From NCBI GenBank assembly GCA_002470465.1, contig DKMD01000002.1, positions 53,326 through 117,325 of the forward strand: DNA of 64,000 bases, given 5' to 3'. The DNA comes from Pluralibacter sp. UBA7423 (GTDB taxonomy: Bacteria; Pseudomonadota; Gammaproteobacteria; Enterobacterales; Enterobacteriaceae). The notes below the pieces were generated by a model, which worked only from the letters and a program-made list of their open reading frames with translations, was not told the DNA's origin and did not search any database. Positions 21,243-32,364 of the stretch are shown here, one piece after another (position 1 is the stretch's first letter; every line of letters begins with the position of its first letter). The position numbers and the translations under genes are program-made.

Positions 21243-22196
21243 CTATTTATTCAACTGGAACAGCGACATGCCCTGCATATCGGTAAAGGCTTTGTAGGAC
21301 GCCTGAAGCGCTGCCTGCTGCATGGTGTAGTTGGAAATGGTGGCGTTCCAGTCCACATTGACCAGGTCGCTCATCTGCTGAGTCTGACTCAGCTTACGGT
21401 CATCGCCCAGGGCGTTGAGCTTATCAAGTTCGTTCAGCTGCGTACCCACTTCTGCCTGCACGCTCAGCACGTTGTTCAGTGAATTACGCAGGCCGCGGTT
21501 GGTTTCATCAATGGTTGCCTGGGCCGTCGCCTGAGCGGCATCGTCGTCTGCCACCGGCGTTTTCAGCGCAGCAATCGCGCTATCGAGTAGCTTAAACAGG
21601 TTTTGTTCCGGCAGCGTGCCATCCGGGTTCTTCACCGCATTTGGCGTAACGGCGTCGAAAATTTTGTCGCCGGTATGACCGATGACCATCGAACGGGAAG
21701 AATCCACCTGCTGCTCGACGTTAGTGGTGCCGCCCGTATAGGCTCCGGTTGCTGAGTCAAACGGCGCGCTGTCCGTTTTATACCCGGCAAACATATAGCG
21801 ACCGTTACCGTCCTGGCTGTTCGCCAGGTTCATCAGCTGATCGCGAATCCCCTGTAGATCGGTCGCCAGCGACGCGCGGTCATCGTCGCTAAGCGTGCCG
21901 TTCCCGGCATAGACGATTTTTTCCTGTGCCGTCTGAATGGCAGTCGTCACGGAAGAAAGCGTGTTGGTTTCCTGCGAGATACGCTGCGTGGCAAAGCTGC
22001 GGGCAGAAGCAAACTGTGCGGTCTGCGCCTGGGCCTGAGACAGCACTACGGCCTGAGAGGCAGCAATAGGATCGTCTGAAGGGCGGTTCACGCGCAGGCC
22101 AGTGGACATCTGCTCGCCATATTTCAGCCAGGAAGATTGGGAGTTAGTAATGCCGCCCATCGTCTGCTGGTACATCATTAAGGTACTGATACGCAT
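21243..22196 (-). CDS. flgL: Flagellar hook-filament junction protein FlgL (HAP3)
   Basis: 317-residue junction protein between hook and filament, exported by the flagellar type III system with FlgN as chaperone. The N-terminus MRISTLMMYQQTMGGITNSQ and the C-terminal amphipathic helix (LQASYKAFTDMQGMSLFQLNK) are the coiled-coil ends shared with flagellin. Last gene of the operon, 13 bp after flgK; also reached from the FliA promoter upstream of flgK. Confidence 0.96.
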   Translation of the reverse strand: MRISTLMMYQQTMGGITNSQSSWLKYGEQMSTGLRVNRPSDDPIAASQAVVLSQAQAQTAQFASARSFATQRISQETNTLSSVTTAIQTAQEKIVYAGNGTLSDDDRASLATDLQGIRDQLMNLANSQDGNGRYMFAGYKTDSAPFDSATGAYTGGTTNVEQQVDSSRSMVIGHTGDKIFDAVTPNAVKNPDGTLPEQNLFKLLDSAIAALKTPVADDDAAQATAQATIDETNRGLRNSLNNVLSVQAEVGTQLNELDKLNALGDDRKLSQTQQMSDLVNVDWNATISNYTMQQAALQASYKAFTDMQGMSLFQLNK

Positions 22197-22209
22197 CCGT
22201 CACGTCTCC

Positions 22210-23853
22210 TTAGCGAATATTGATCAGCGCGTCGAAAAGCGTGCTGGCGGTCTGCATTACCTGGGCATTCGCCAGATAGTACTGCTGATACAGCTGCAGG
22301 TTGCCGTACTCTTCATCGAGGTTAACGCCGGAAATGGACTGCTGCTGTTTGGTAAGCTGCGTCACAACGTTGCCCTGAGTGGTGCTGCTGGTTTCCAGCG
22401 TCGAGGTTTTGTTCCCCACGTCGCTGACCAGCGAAGCATAAGCATCGTTAACGGTTTTATTGCCGCCCACCAGCTTACTGTTTTGCAGGTCAAGCAGCGC
22501 CTGGCCATTACGGTTATCGCTTTCGCCACTTTCCGCGTCATCAACGCCCATCGCAATCTTGCCGGAATCACTCAGCGCCACGCTCATGTTGACGATGGCG
22601 TTAGCGACCGGCTTCACGGTGAAGCTGTCGTTTTTGTTCGCCGAGCCGCTGACGCTGATGTTCAGACCGTCAAAACTCAGGCTACCGTCGCTTTCGACCG
22701 TCGGCGTCACTGGGGTGTTATCGGACAGACGCGTCACCTGCCAGCTGGTGCCGTCGAAGCTCACCTTGTAGTCGGTCGCCTGGACCTGAGTGCTATCGGT
22801 AATTTTCGCACTCAGCGTGGCATCACCTGTATTTTTAGTGTTGCTGAGCGTTGTCGGGCCGCCAATATTGAAGAAATTCCCGCCGACATCACCGTTGGCA
22901 TCAATCCCCTGCGCATTCTGTTTGTTGAATGCATCGGCAAAGGCCTGCGCCATCTGATTCAGGCTATTGCGCGTCTGGTCGAGATCCTGGGAGCGGAAGG
23001 TCAGCAGACCGCCGAGTGAACCGGTGGTCAGCAATTTTTCAGGGATTTCAATATTGCCTGCGACGTTATCAACGTACGCGACCGTGGTGCGCGACGGATC
23101 GGCGCTGCTTGGCACAGCCGCCAGCTGGTGAGCATTACTGCCCTGCACCAGGTTGTAACCGTTGGCCATGGTGATGTTATACGTGCCGCCGTCCTGCACG
23201 TTCACTTCCACGCCCACCAGCTGGTTGAGCTGGCTGACCAGCTGATCGCGCTGGTCCAGCAGGTCGTTAGGCGAAGCTCCCGCCCCGACGCCGGTCAGTT
23301 TGGATATTTTGTCGTTCAGCGTCGCTATCTGCTGCGAGTAGTTGTTGATCTGCGCCACCGACGAGGCAATCGCGCCGTTAACCTGTTTGTCCTGATCGCG
23401 CAGATACTGATCGGTGGTCTTGAACTGGTTTACCAGCCCCTGCGCTTTTCCAAGTACAGACTGACGCGCGGCCGGATCTTCAGCATTGCTGACCAGCGTT
23501 TGCAGGCTGGCGTAGAAATCCTGCAACGTTGCGGAAATGGAGTTGGTGGTGTCCGACATCAAATCGTCAATTTTCGACATCTGCTGATAGCGCGTGGTCA
23601 GACCGCTACTCTGATTCTGCGCCGCGTTCAGCTGATTGGTGATGAAGGCATTGTACTCGCGCTGTACGCTGGAGACCGTTACCCCATTGCCCACCCAGCC
23701 GCCTGCGCCCAGCGTACTGTTCGCCGCCGAAAGTATCGTCGTCTGGCGGGTATAGCCGGACACGTTATAGCTGGCGATGTTGTTACTGACGGTATTCAGC
23801 GCCGCCTGAGCCGCACCGAGGCCGCTCATTGCGCTATTCATTAAACTGGACAT
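22210..23853 (-). CDS. flgK: Flagellar hook-associated protein FlgK (HAP1)
   Basis: 547-residue junction protein that caps the hook before FlgL. The N-terminal MSSLMNSAMSGLGAAQAALNTVSNNIASYNVSGYTRQ is the axial-protein motif (ANNhaN-like SNNIASYN), and the C-terminus ends in the matching helix (LYQQYYLANAQVMQTASTLFDALINIR). The middle is variable. Translation start at 23853 with GGAGGTTCC upstream. Preceded by a clear FliA promoter, so it can be made late with the filament genes. Confidence 0.96.
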   Translation of the reverse strand: MSSLMNSAMSGLGAAQAALNTVSNNIASYNVSGYTRQTTILSAANSTLGAGGWVGNGVTVSSVQREYNAFITNQLNAAQNQSSGLTTRYQQMSKIDDLMSDTTNSISATLQDFYASLQTLVSNAEDPAARQSVLGKAQGLVNQFKTTDQYLRDQDKQVNGAIASSVAQINNYSQQIATLNDKISKLTGVGAGASPNDLLDQRDQLVSQLNQLVGVEVNVQDGGTYNITMANGYNLVQGSNAHQLAAVPSSADPSRTTVAYVDNVAGNIEIPEKLLTTGSLGGLLTFRSQDLDQTRNSLNQMAQAFADAFNKQNAQGIDANGDVGGNFFNIGGPTTLSNTKNTGDATLSAKITDSTQVQATDYKVSFDGTSWQVTRLSDNTPVTPTVESDGSLSFDGLNISVSGSANKNDSFTVKPVANAIVNMSVALSDSGKIAMGVDDAESGESDNRNGQALLDLQNSKLVGGNKTVNDAYASLVSDVGNKTSTLETSSTTQGNVVTQLTKQQQSISGVNLDEEYGNLQLYQQYYLANAQVMQTASTLFDALINIR

Positions 23854-23894
23854 GGAGGTTCCTTTATTCTTTTAGACACGAGTCCTGACCAGAA

Positions 23895-23921
23895 TTATCG
23901 GCACCGGTCAGCTGAACTTGA
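23895..23921 (-). promoter_or_regulatory. FliA (sigma-28) promoter for flgKL
   Basis: On the minus strand TCAAGTTC (23921-23914), exactly 11 nt, then GCCGATAA (23902-23895). Consensus is TAAAGTTT-N11-GCCGATAA, so the -10 is perfect and the -35 differs at two positions. It lies 42 bp upstream of the flgK start, in the flgJ-flgK gap. Confidence 0.92.
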
Positions 23922-23927
23922 GCGGTT

Positions 23928-24881
23928 TCAGAACAGATTTTCGATATCGTTGCCGTAGGCTTTGCTCACCTTTTCGCCCATTGATTTAAGCTGCTGGATC
24001 ATCCCCGTAAGCTTGCGGGCATAGTTCGGGTCAGTGGCATAACCTGCTCTTTGCAATGCCTGAGCGCCCTGCTCTGGCGTTGCCGCCGAGGTGACTGCCG
24101 CATAGCGCGGGTTGCGGGTCAGCAGGCCGACGTAATCAGACAACGCTTCCAGATAAGAGCCGTAAACGCGGAAACGGGCTTTCACCTTCTTCATCTCCCC
24201 GTTTTCATATTCGGTGGTGGTGATCTCCGTAACCTTGCCTTTCCAGTCGGACGATGCTTTCACCCCGAAGAGGTTGAAGCTCGGCTCGCCGTTTTCCCGG
24301 CGAATCTGCCGCTGCCCCCAGCCAGACTCCAGCGCCGCCTGGGCGAGAATCAGGTGATGCGGGATCCCGCTCTGCTCACTGGCAAGTTTTGCCGGAAGGG
24401 AAAGCTGGGCGAGGAAGTCGTGGCTGTCGCCCGGCACGTCTGCGGCATCGCTGGCATCCGGAGCTTTCGGCATCGCCTTGCGCACCATCTGCGTCAGCGC
24501 CGAATTTTGATAGCTGGTGACGGTTGCAGGATCGAACTTAAGCGGCACCTGGGCAGGCGCATCACTCGGCCCACCCTGGGCTGCGGTCATCTGGCGGACC
24601 ATTTCATCCGCCAGCCCAAGCCCTTTGCCCGCCGTCATCTGCTGAGCAATTTGCTGATCGTACATACTGGTGTAAAGCCGCGTCTGATCGCTACTGAACA
24701 GGCCGTCTTTCGGCAGCGCCTCACGCATGCTTTTCAGCATCATCTGCACGAACATACCCTCGACCTGCCGGGCCACTGGCCTTAAGTTTGCCTGTGGATC
24801 TTTCCCGGCCTTCGCCTTCAGGTCGTTCAGCGACTGCGCGTCCCAGGCCGCGCTCGCCATCAGCTTGCTGTCGCCCAGCAT
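23928..24881 (-). CDS. flgJ: Peptidoglycan hydrolase and rod-cap protein FlgJ
   Basis: 317 residues. The N-terminal half (about 1-150) is the rod-assembly cap (VEGMFVQMMLKSMREALPKDGLF). The C-terminal half is a glucosaminidase/muramidase domain that opens the wall for the rod, with the catalytic Glu in AQAALESGWGQRQI and the NLFGVKAS motif. The start overlaps the flgI stop at one base (24881), so the two are coupled. Confidence 0.95.
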   Translation of the reverse strand: MLGDSKLMASAAWDAQSLNDLKAKAGKDPQANLRPVARQVEGMFVQMMLKSMREALPKDGLFSSDQTRLYTSMYDQQIAQQMTAGKGLGLADEMVRQMTAAQGGPSDAPAQVPLKFDPATVTSYQNSALTQMVRKAMPKAPDASDAADVPGDSHDFLAQLSLPAKLASEQSGIPHHLILAQAALESGWGQRQIRRENGEPSFNLFGVKASSDWKGKVTEITTTEYENGEMKKVKARFRVYGSYLEALSDYVGLLTRNPRYAAVTSAATPEQGAQALQRAGYATDPNYARKLTGMIQQLKSMGEKVSKAYGNDIENLF

Positions 24882-25978
24882 CAGATAATTTCCACTTTGG
24901 CACGCAGGCAGCCTGCGCTCTGCATCGACTGGAGAATCGACATCAGCTCGATTGGCGATGCGCCCAGCGCGTTCAGCGCCCGCACAACGTTGTTCAGATT
25001 GGCGCTGGAACGAATGCTCTGCATCGCGCCGCCGCTCTGTCGCAGGTCGATCTGCGTCTGTGGCGTCACCACCGTTGAACCGCCGCCAAACGGCGTATCC
25101 GGCTGGCTGACCTGGGCGGAGCGGTTGACCGTGACCGACAGATTGCCCTGCGCGACCGCACAGCTGTCGAGCGTCACTTCGCGGTTCATCACCACGGACC
25201 CGGTACGGGAGTTGATGATTACTTTCGCATCCTGCGGCGTAACGCCCACTTCCAGATTCTGAATATCCGCCAGCAAACGCACCTGATTACTGCCGCCGCT
25301 GGAGGCGCGGATCTGCACGGTACGCGCATCGAGCGCCGTGGCGTTACCATAGCCGCCGCGGCGGTTGATGGTGTCGGCAATCTGCTGAGCCATGCCGAAA
25401 TCATCTTCGTTCAGCTGCAGATTGATGGTATTGCCTGCGCCGAACTGGCTCGGCAGCTCGCGTTCAATGGTCGCGCCGCCGGTGATGCGCCCGCCGTTCA
25501 GCTGGTTCACCTGCACGCTGCTGCCGCCTGCCGCCGCCCCGGCACCACCGACCAGGATATTCCCCTGCGCCAGCGCATAGACCTGGCTGTCGACCCCTTT
25601 CAGCGGCGTCATTAACAGCGTGCCGCCGCGCAGGCTTTTGGCGTTACCCATCGATGACACCACCACGTCAATGGTCTGGCCCTGACGGCCAAACGCCGGA
25701 AGCTGGGCGGTAACCATCACCGCCGCCACATTTTTCAACTGCATGTTGGTGCCCGCCGGCACGGTGATCCCGAGCTGCGAGAGCATGTTGTTCAGGCTTT
25801 GGGTGGTAAACGGCGTTTGGGTTGTCTGGTCGCCGGTGCCGTCAAGGCCCACCACCAGGCCATAGCCAATCAGGGAGTTTTCCCGCACGCCCTGCACGCT
25901 GGTGAGGTCGCGAATGCGGTCGGCCTGGGCGAAGGTCGCCACCAGAACCAGGGCAATGCCCGCCAGTGTTTTAAACAT
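24881..25978 (-). CDS. flgI: Flagellar P-ring protein FlgI
   Basis: 365-residue periplasmic P-ring subunit, assembled around the rod with the chaperone FlgA. A signal peptide ends at [10 protein letters not shown] (about residue 19), followed by the conserved [17 protein letters not shown] and [11 protein letters not shown] segments. Ends ...LRAKVEII, with the stop in the flgJ start. 11 bp after flgH. Confidence 0.97.
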   Translation of the reverse strand: MFKTLAGIALVLVATFAQADRIRDLTSVQGVRENSLIGYGLVVGLDGTGDQTTQTPFTTQSLNNMLSQLGITVPAGTNMQLKNVAAVMVTAQLPAFGRQGQTIDVVVSSMGNAKSLRGGTLLMTPLKGVDSQVYALAQGNILVGGAGAAAGGSSVQVNQLNGGRITGGATIERELPSQFGAGNTINLQLNEDDFGMAQQIADTINRRGGYGNATALDARTVQIRASSGGSNQVRLLADIQNLEVGVTPQDAKVIINSRTGSVVMNREVTLDSCAVAQGNLSVTVNRSAQVSQPDTPFGGGSTVVTPQTQIDLRQSGGAMQSIRSSANLNNVVRALNALGASPIELMSILQSMQSAGCLRAKVEII

Positions 25979-25989
25979 GTTCCACCTCG

Positions 25990-26688
25990 TTACATCGGCG
26001 ATAAGTTAAGGAAGAAACGCTGGAGCCAGCCCATGTTCTGCGCTTCATTGATGTAGCCGTTGCCAACATATTCGATACGGGCATCCGCCACCTGCGTGGA
26101 CGGCACGGTGTTGCTGCCGCTGATGGTGCGCGGATTGACGACGCCGGAGAAGCGAATAAATTCGGTTCCCTGGTTGATGGCGATTTGCTTCTCACCCACC
26201 ACGTGCAGGTTACCGTTTGCCAGTACCTGATCGACCGTCACTGTCAGCGTACCGCTGAAGGTGTTGCTGGCATTGGCCCCTCCTTTACCGTTAAAGGAGT
26301 TGCCGCCAGAAGCTTCCACGTCGGCGCGCGCATTGCCAAACAGGCCCTGCAAATAGCGCGGCACGGTGTCGAAGCCGAAATTCGTTTTGCCATCGCGGCT
26401 GGCGTTTGCCGACGAGCTTTTCGACGCGCTGACGTTTTCCTGCAGCTGGATGGTCAGCGTATCGCCAATGTTGCGCGGACGACGGTCTTCAAACAGCGGC
26501 TGATAGCCGTAGTTAATGGGCTGCGCGCTCTGGAAAATTGAGCCATTGACCACCGGCACCGGGCCGGGTACGGGCTGCGCGGTTGTCGCCCCTTCCACCA
26601 GCGGTTTTGAGGGGATCCATGCGCATCCGGCCTGAGTCAGGGCCAGGACCACGAAAAGCGGATAACGAAACGCTGAGGATTTTTGCAT
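25990..26688 (-). CDS. flgH: Flagellar L-ring lipoprotein FlgH
   Basis: 232-residue outer-membrane L-ring subunit. The start at 26688 ([11 protein letters not shown]) is chosen over the frame opening 40 codons earlier because it matches family length and leaves the signal peptide at the N-terminus. The lipobox reads [12 protein letters not shown], with the lipid Cys at residue 22; the -3 residue is Gln, which is unusual. The mature part ([42 protein letters not shown]) is nearly identical to E. coli. Confidence 0.96.
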   Translation of the reverse strand: MQKSSAFRYPLFVVLALTQAGCAWIPSKPLVEGATTAQPVPGPVPVVNGSIFQSAQPINYGYQPLFEDRRPRNIGDTLTIQLQENVSASKSSSANASRDGKTNFGFDTVPRYLQGLFGNARADVEASGGNSFNGKGGANASNTFSGTLTVTVDQVLANGNLHVVGEKQIAINQGTEFIRFSGVVNPRTISGSNTVPSTQVADARIEYVGNGYINEAQNMGWLQRFFLNLSPM

Positions 26689-26743
26689 TGCTCTTATCTT
26701 CTGAATCAAAAAACCGGTGCAGGACATCTGCACCGGTAACGTC

Positions 26744-28299
<1,556 letters not shown>

Positions 28300-28319
28300 A
28301 AAGCCGTCCCGTCAGGCGC

Positions 28320-29609
28320 TTAGCGCAGGTTAACCAGGGTGTTGAGGATCTGATCCTGGGTCTTGATGGTCTGCGCGTTCGACTGGTAGTTACGCTGCGC
28401 GACAATCATGTTCACCAGTTCTTTGCTCAGATCGACGTTGGACGCTTCCAGCGCGCCGTTGGTCAGGGTGCCGAAGTTACCGGTGCCTGCGGTGCCGAGC
28501 AGCGCCACGCCGGAAGACTGCGTTGCCGACCAGACGTTATCGCCTTCGGACTGCAGCCCTTCGTTGTTAGCGAAGTTAGCAAGCGTGATCTGCCCCAGCA
28601 GTTGGCTCTGTTCGTTGGAGTAGTTACCGACCACGGTGCCGTCATCGTTGATCTGGTAGCTCACCAGGTTGCCCGGCTTATAGCCGTTCTGGTTGGTCGC
28701 CACGATATCGTTGGAGCCGGTGTTCTGCTGCATGGAGTTGGCAAGGCTTAGCGTGAAGCTGCCGCTTGCCGACCCGTTCAAGCCCGCCAGAGCAATATCG
28801 AAAGCGGGTTGAGCATTAGCCGTGGCATTCAGAACCGGTACCTTCTCGCTGGCCGGGTCTGCTGGATCGGAAAGCTGGTAGGTATAACCCGTAACGGTAT
28901 CCAGCGTTCCATTGTCGCTAAAGCTCATTTGCGCGGCTTTGACCGCCTTTGCACCTGCTACGCTGGAATCCTGGGTATAGACATCCCATTTATTGTCTGC
29001 GGTCTTTACGTAATACAGATTGACGTCATGGGAGTTACCCTGAGAGTCAAACACCGTCACGGTGCCTTTCTTGTTGTAGGTATCCGCATCGGTCGCATCG
29101 AACGGCGCTGTCGACGGAACGGCGTCCGTGGAGTTCAGGTTGATCTGCATAGAGCCCGTGGTGGTGGCTTTTGCCGCCATCAGCGTGTTCGGAATGCTTA
29201 AGCCTACCGGGTTTGCGCCCTGCTGAATGGTCGGCGGCGTGCCGGTAGCCGGATAGCCGGTCAGCTGCAGGCCCTGCATGTTCACCAGGTTACGGTTTTC
29301 GTCCAGCTTGAACTGGCCGTTGCGGCTGTAGTAAACGGAGCCGTTGCTGTCCACCAGGCGGAAGAAGCCGTTCTGGCTAATTGCCACGTCCAGCGCGCGA
29401 CCGGTGCTGGTCGTGGTGCCGTCGTTGAAGTCCTGGGTGATACCTGCCACTTTCACGCCCAGACCCACTTTGGAGCCGGCAAACATATCGGCGAACGAAG
29501 CGGTACCGGCTTTGAAACCGTAGGTCGCGGAGTTGGCAATGTTGTTGCCAATCACGTCGAGATTGGTGGCAGCAGCGTTCAGGCCGCTGACCGCTTGAGA
29601 AAAGGCCAT
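28320..29609 (-). CDS. flgE: Flagellar hook protein FlgE
   Basis: 429-residue hook subunit, assembled under the FlgD cap. N-terminal MAFSQAVSGLNAAATNLDVIGNNIANSATYGFKAG and C-terminal ELVNMIVAQRNYQSNAQTIKTQDQILNTLVNLR are the conserved axial helices. It is about 25-30 residues longer than I recall for E. coli (402), with the extra length in the surface-exposed middle, which is known to vary. Confidence 0.96.
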   Translation of the reverse strand: MAFSQAVSGLNAAATNLDVIGNNIANSATYGFKAGTASFADMFAGSKVGLGVKVAGITQDFNDGTTTSTGRALDVAISQNGFFRLVDSNGSVYYSRNGQFKLDENRNLVNMQGLQLTGYPATGTPPTIQQGANPVGLSIPNTLMAAKATTTGSMQINLNSTDAVPSTAPFDATDADTYNKKGTVTVFDSQGNSHDVNLYYVKTADNKWDVYTQDSSVAGAKAVKAAQMSFSDNGTLDTVTGYTYQLSDPADPASEKVPVLNATANAQPAFDIALAGLNGSASGSFTLSLANSMQQNTGSNDIVATNQNGYKPGNLVSYQINDDGTVVGNYSNEQSQLLGQITLANFANNEGLQSEGDNVWSATQSSGVALLGTAGTGNFGTLTNGALEASNVDLSKELVNMIVAQRNYQSNAQTIKTQDQILNTLVNLR

Positions 29610-29628
29610 GTCTTAACTCCTGATGAGG

Positions 29629-30321
29629 TTAAATAATCTGACGAACTTCGTCGAGCGTGGTGGTGCCATACGTGCCGAGATCCAGCAGATTACCGCTGCT
29701 TCCCTTCGTGACCCCTTGCACCAGTGCGAACTGGAGCGGCTGGGCGACCAGCTGCGTGCCGTTGGTGCTGGCGGCAATCGAGACGCTGTATGCGCCGTCC
29801 GGAACGGTAGAGCCATCGGAGGCGGTACCGTCCCAGGTGAAGGTGTGAACCCCTGCGGTCTGGCTGCCCAGATCCAGGGTACGAACCACTTTGCCCGTGC
29901 TGTCAGTAATGGTGGCGGTCGCTTTGTCGGCGGCCTGCGTCAGCTCAACGCCAAACGGCGTGGTGCTGGCTTTGCCGTCCGTGTCGGAACCGGCGAGCAC
30001 CACGGAGCCCGGGATCATCACGCCGTGACCAATCAGGTTCGACGCCTGCAAAGACTGGCTGTTGTCGATCTGCCCGGAAATAGAGCCGAGCGTGGTGTTG
30101 AGTTTTTCAATTCCGCTGACGGTGCTGATCTGCGCCAGCTGAGAGGTCAGTTGGGCGTTGTCCATCGGGTTGGTGGGATCCTGGTTTTTTAGCTGGGCCA
30201 CCAGCAGCGTCAGGAAACTGCTTTGCAGGTCGGAAGCGCTGCTGCTGGTTAAATCCCCACTGGAGGTGCTCTTCTGAACACCGGTATTGGTTGGATCGTT
30301 GACGTTCACGGCAATAGACAT
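29629..30321 (-). CDS. flgD: Flagellar hook cap / assembly protein FlgD
   Basis: 230-residue scaffold that sits on the growing hook and is discarded later. The conserved LQSSFLTLLVAQLKNQDPTNPMDNAQLTSQLAQISTV block is at about 34-70, followed by a FlgD Ig-like/FlgD-Tudor C-terminal region (FTWDGTASDGSTVPDGAYSVSI). 19 bp before flgE. Confidence 0.96.
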   Translation of the reverse strand: MSIAVNVNDPTNTGVQKSTSSGDLTSSSASDLQSSFLTLLVAQLKNQDPTNPMDNAQLTSQLAQISTVSGIEKLNTTLGSISGQIDNSQSLQASNLIGHGVMIPGSVVLAGSDTDGKASTTPFGVELTQAADKATATITDSTGKVVRTLDLGSQTAGVHTFTWDGTASDGSTVPDGAYSVSIAASTNGTQLVAQPLQFALVQGVTKGSSGNLLDLGTYGTTTLDEVRQII

Positions 30322-30332
30322 CGTTTTCTCCG

Positions 30333-30737
30333 TTACTGACCGAGGGTCAGCGTCTTGAGCATCATGCTCTTGACGGTATTGAGCACTTCCACGTTGGCCT
30401 GGTAGCTGCGGGAGGCGGACATGGTGTTGACCATCTCTTCCACCACGTCGACGTTAGGCATCTTCACGTAACCTTTGGCATCCGCCAGCGGATTTCCCGG
30501 CTGGTAAACCAGCTTGAACGGATCCTGGCTTTCCACCACGTCGGCCACCTTCACGCCGCCGGTGGCTGCCCCGACGGGCGCATCCACCTGAAACACGACC
30601 TGTTTGGCACGGTAAGGCTGCCCGTCCGGTCCGGTGACGCTGTCGGCGTTGGCGAGGTTACTGGCCGCCACGTTCAGACGTTTGGACTGCGCGGTCAGCG
30701 CCGAGCCCGCCACGTCGAAAATATTCAGTAAAGCCAT
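30333..30737 (-). CDS. flgC: Flagellar proximal rod protein FlgC
   Basis: 134 residues; [34 protein letters not shown] holds the axial ASNLANAD motif, and the C-terminus ends [14 protein letters not shown]. 3 bp after flgB and 11 bp before flgD. Confidence 0.97.
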   Translation of the reverse strand: MALLNIFDVAGSALTAQSKRLNVAASNLANADSVTGPDGQPYRAKQVVFQVDAPVGAATGGVKVADVVESQDPFKLVYQPGNPLADAKGYVKMPNVDVVEEMVNTMSASRSYQANVEVLNTVKSMMLKTLTLGQ

Positions 30738-30740
30738 GAA

Positions 30741-31154
30741 TTAATTCCCCTGTAGCACGGTCATCATGCTTTTGATTTGCCCGCCCAGCACGGTCAGGCC
30801 GGTCTGGTATTGCAGGCTGTTGTCGGCAAATTGCGTGCGCTCCCGATCCATATCCACGGTGTTACCGTCCATAGAGGGCTGATCGGGGACCCGATACATC
30901 AGGTCTACAGAAGGAGCAGAAATCGCCTGGGCTGGAATGTGGCGTTCTGAGGTCAGCGTGAGCGACACGCCGGTGGTCTCCGCGCGTCCGCGATCCATCA
31001 CTTTTTTCAGTTCTGAAGCAAAATCCACATCGCGCGCCTGATAACCTGGGGTATCGGCGTTAGCAATGTTGGCAGCCAGGATTTCCTGACGCTGGGCGCG
31101 CAGGTTCAACGCTTCCTGTTGAAAACGTAGCGCGGCGTCGAGTTTATCGAGCAT
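30741..31154 (-). CDS. flgB: Flagellar proximal rod protein FlgB
   Basis: 137 residues; [42 protein letters not shown] holds the [12 protein letters not shown] motif. First gene of the flgBCDEFGHIJKL operon, divergent from flgA. Confidence 0.97.
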   Translation of the reverse strand: MLDKLDAALRFQQEALNLRAQRQEILAANIANADTPGYQARDVDFASELKKVMDRGRAETTGVSLTLTSERHIPAQAISAPSVDLMYRVPDQPSMDGNTVDMDRERTQFADNSLQYQTGLTVLGGQIKSMMTVLQGN

Positions 31155-31313
31155 GTCTCCTCCGCTGATGGCAATAGTTCATTCAGCGTTCAGATTAATC
31201 CCAATTTCATCCCCCCATCGTCGGAATAAAAGCAAAATGCAGCGCTATTTGTTGCGTTGATGTTCTTCACATCCAGGTAAAATTTGCGCATTGCTGATAA
31301 ACCGGAGTCACGC
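31155..31313. promoter_or_regulatory. Divergent flgB / flgA promoter region
   Basis: 159 bp between the divergent starts. In E. coli FlhD4C2 binds here and drives both class 2 transcripts. I see an A+T-rich centre, but no FlhDC box or sigma-70 elements that I can place with confidence. Confidence 0.5.
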
Positions 31314-31973
31314 ATGCGAAACCTGAAAAACACGCTCACGCTGGCGCTGATGCTGATGAGCCCGGTGGCCTTTGCGCAGGATTTAACGCAGCAGCTGAAC
31401 GCTTTTTTCGCTCAGCGTCTGGCAGGATTCAGTGACTCGGTGATGGTCAGTCTGCGCAACCCCGGCAATGTGATACCGCAATGCGAACAGCCCGCGCTAA
31501 GCGTTATGGGCAACAATAAGCTGTGGGGAAACCAGACCGTGCAGGCACAGTGCGGAACGGAAAAGCGCTATCTTCAGGTCTTTGTGGAAGCGATGGGAAA
31601 CTATGTCGTCGCCGCACAGCCGATTGCCAGGGGCACGACGCTGGAACCCGGCAGCGTGACGCTCAAGCGCGGCAGGCTTGATCAGCTGCCGCCGCGCACG
31701 ATGCTGGATATTAATCAGGCGCAGAATGCGGTCTCGCTGCGGGATCTGGCGGCTGGTCAACCCGTACAGCTGTCGATGCTGCGGCAGTCATGGCGGGTGA
31801 AGGCCGGGCAAAAAGTACAGGTTTACGCCCGCGGCGACGGCTTTAGCGCCAATGCTGAGGGCCAGGCGCTGAACAACGCCGCCGTCGCACAAAACGCGCG
31901 AGTGAGAATGCCTTCAGGCCAGGTGGTGAGCGGTCAGGTAGACGCTGATGGGAATATTCTTATTAATTTATAA
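31314..31973 (+). CDS. flgA: Flagellar P-ring assembly chaperone FlgA
   Basis: 219-residue periplasmic chaperone for FlgI. The start at 31314 has GGAG upstream and gives a signal peptide (MRNLKNTLTLALMLMSPVAFA); the frame opens 10 codons earlier at a TTG without support. The SAF/pyocin-activator-like domain includes NYVVAAQPIARGTTLEPGSV and the conserved end GDGFSANAEGQALNNAAVAQNARVRMPSGQVVSG. Followed by flgM and flgN. Confidence 0.95.
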   Translation: MRNLKNTLTLALMLMSPVAFAQDLTQQLNAFFAQRLAGFSDSVMVSLRNPGNVIPQCEQPALSVMGNNKLWGNQTVQAQCGTEKRYLQVFVEAMGNYVVAAQPIARGTTLEPGSVTLKRGRLDQLPPRTMLDINQAQNAVSLRDLAAGQPVQLSMLRQSWRVKAGQKVQVYARGDGFSANAEGQALNNAAVAQNARVRMPSGQVVSGQVDADGNILINL

Positions 31974-31979
31974 TGACCT

Positions 31980-32006
31980 TAAAGAATTCGTGAAGCCTGC
32001 CGATAA
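31980..32006 (+). promoter_or_regulatory. FliA (sigma-28) promoter for flgMN
   Basis: TAAAGAAT, 11 nt, GCCGATAA: a near-perfect match to the sigma-28 consensus, 60 bp upstream of flgM and just after the flgA stop. It gives FliA-dependent expression of its own anti-sigma factor. Confidence 0.95.
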
Positions 32007-32066
32007 ATAATCAACAACTGATGATGGCAGACCGTAACGCCACAACACCTCGATGAGGACAGGATA

Positions 32067-32360
32067 ATGAGCATTGATCGTACATCGCCCCTGAAGCCCG
32101 TTAACGCCGTTCAGCCGCGTGAACCGAATGAAGCCCAGGCGCAGAAAGCCCGACTGGATAAAGCATCTACCGCTAACAGCACCAGCGTCACGCTGAGCGA
32201 GGCCCAGTCCAGCCTGATGCAGCCGCGCAACAGCGACATCAACATGGAGCGCGTGGACGCGCTGAAAACGGCTATCCGCAACGGTGAACTGAAAATGGAT
32301 ACCGGCAAAATCGCCGATGCGCTGATTTCGGACACCCAGAGCTGGCTGCAGAGTAAATAA
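32067..32360 (+). CDS. flgM: Anti-sigma-28 factor FlgM
   Basis: 97 residues; holds FliA inactive until the hook is complete, then is exported. Starts [19 protein letters not shown]; the C-terminal half (about 45-97, [26 protein letters not shown]) is the sigma-binding part. GAGGACAGGATA upstream supports the start. 4 bp before flgN. Confidence 0.97.
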   Translation: MSIDRTSPLKPVNAVQPREPNEAQAQKARLDKASTANSTSVTLSEAQSSLMQPRNSDINMERVDALKTAIRNGELKMDTGKIADALISDTQSWLQSK

Positions 32361-32364
32361 ACCG

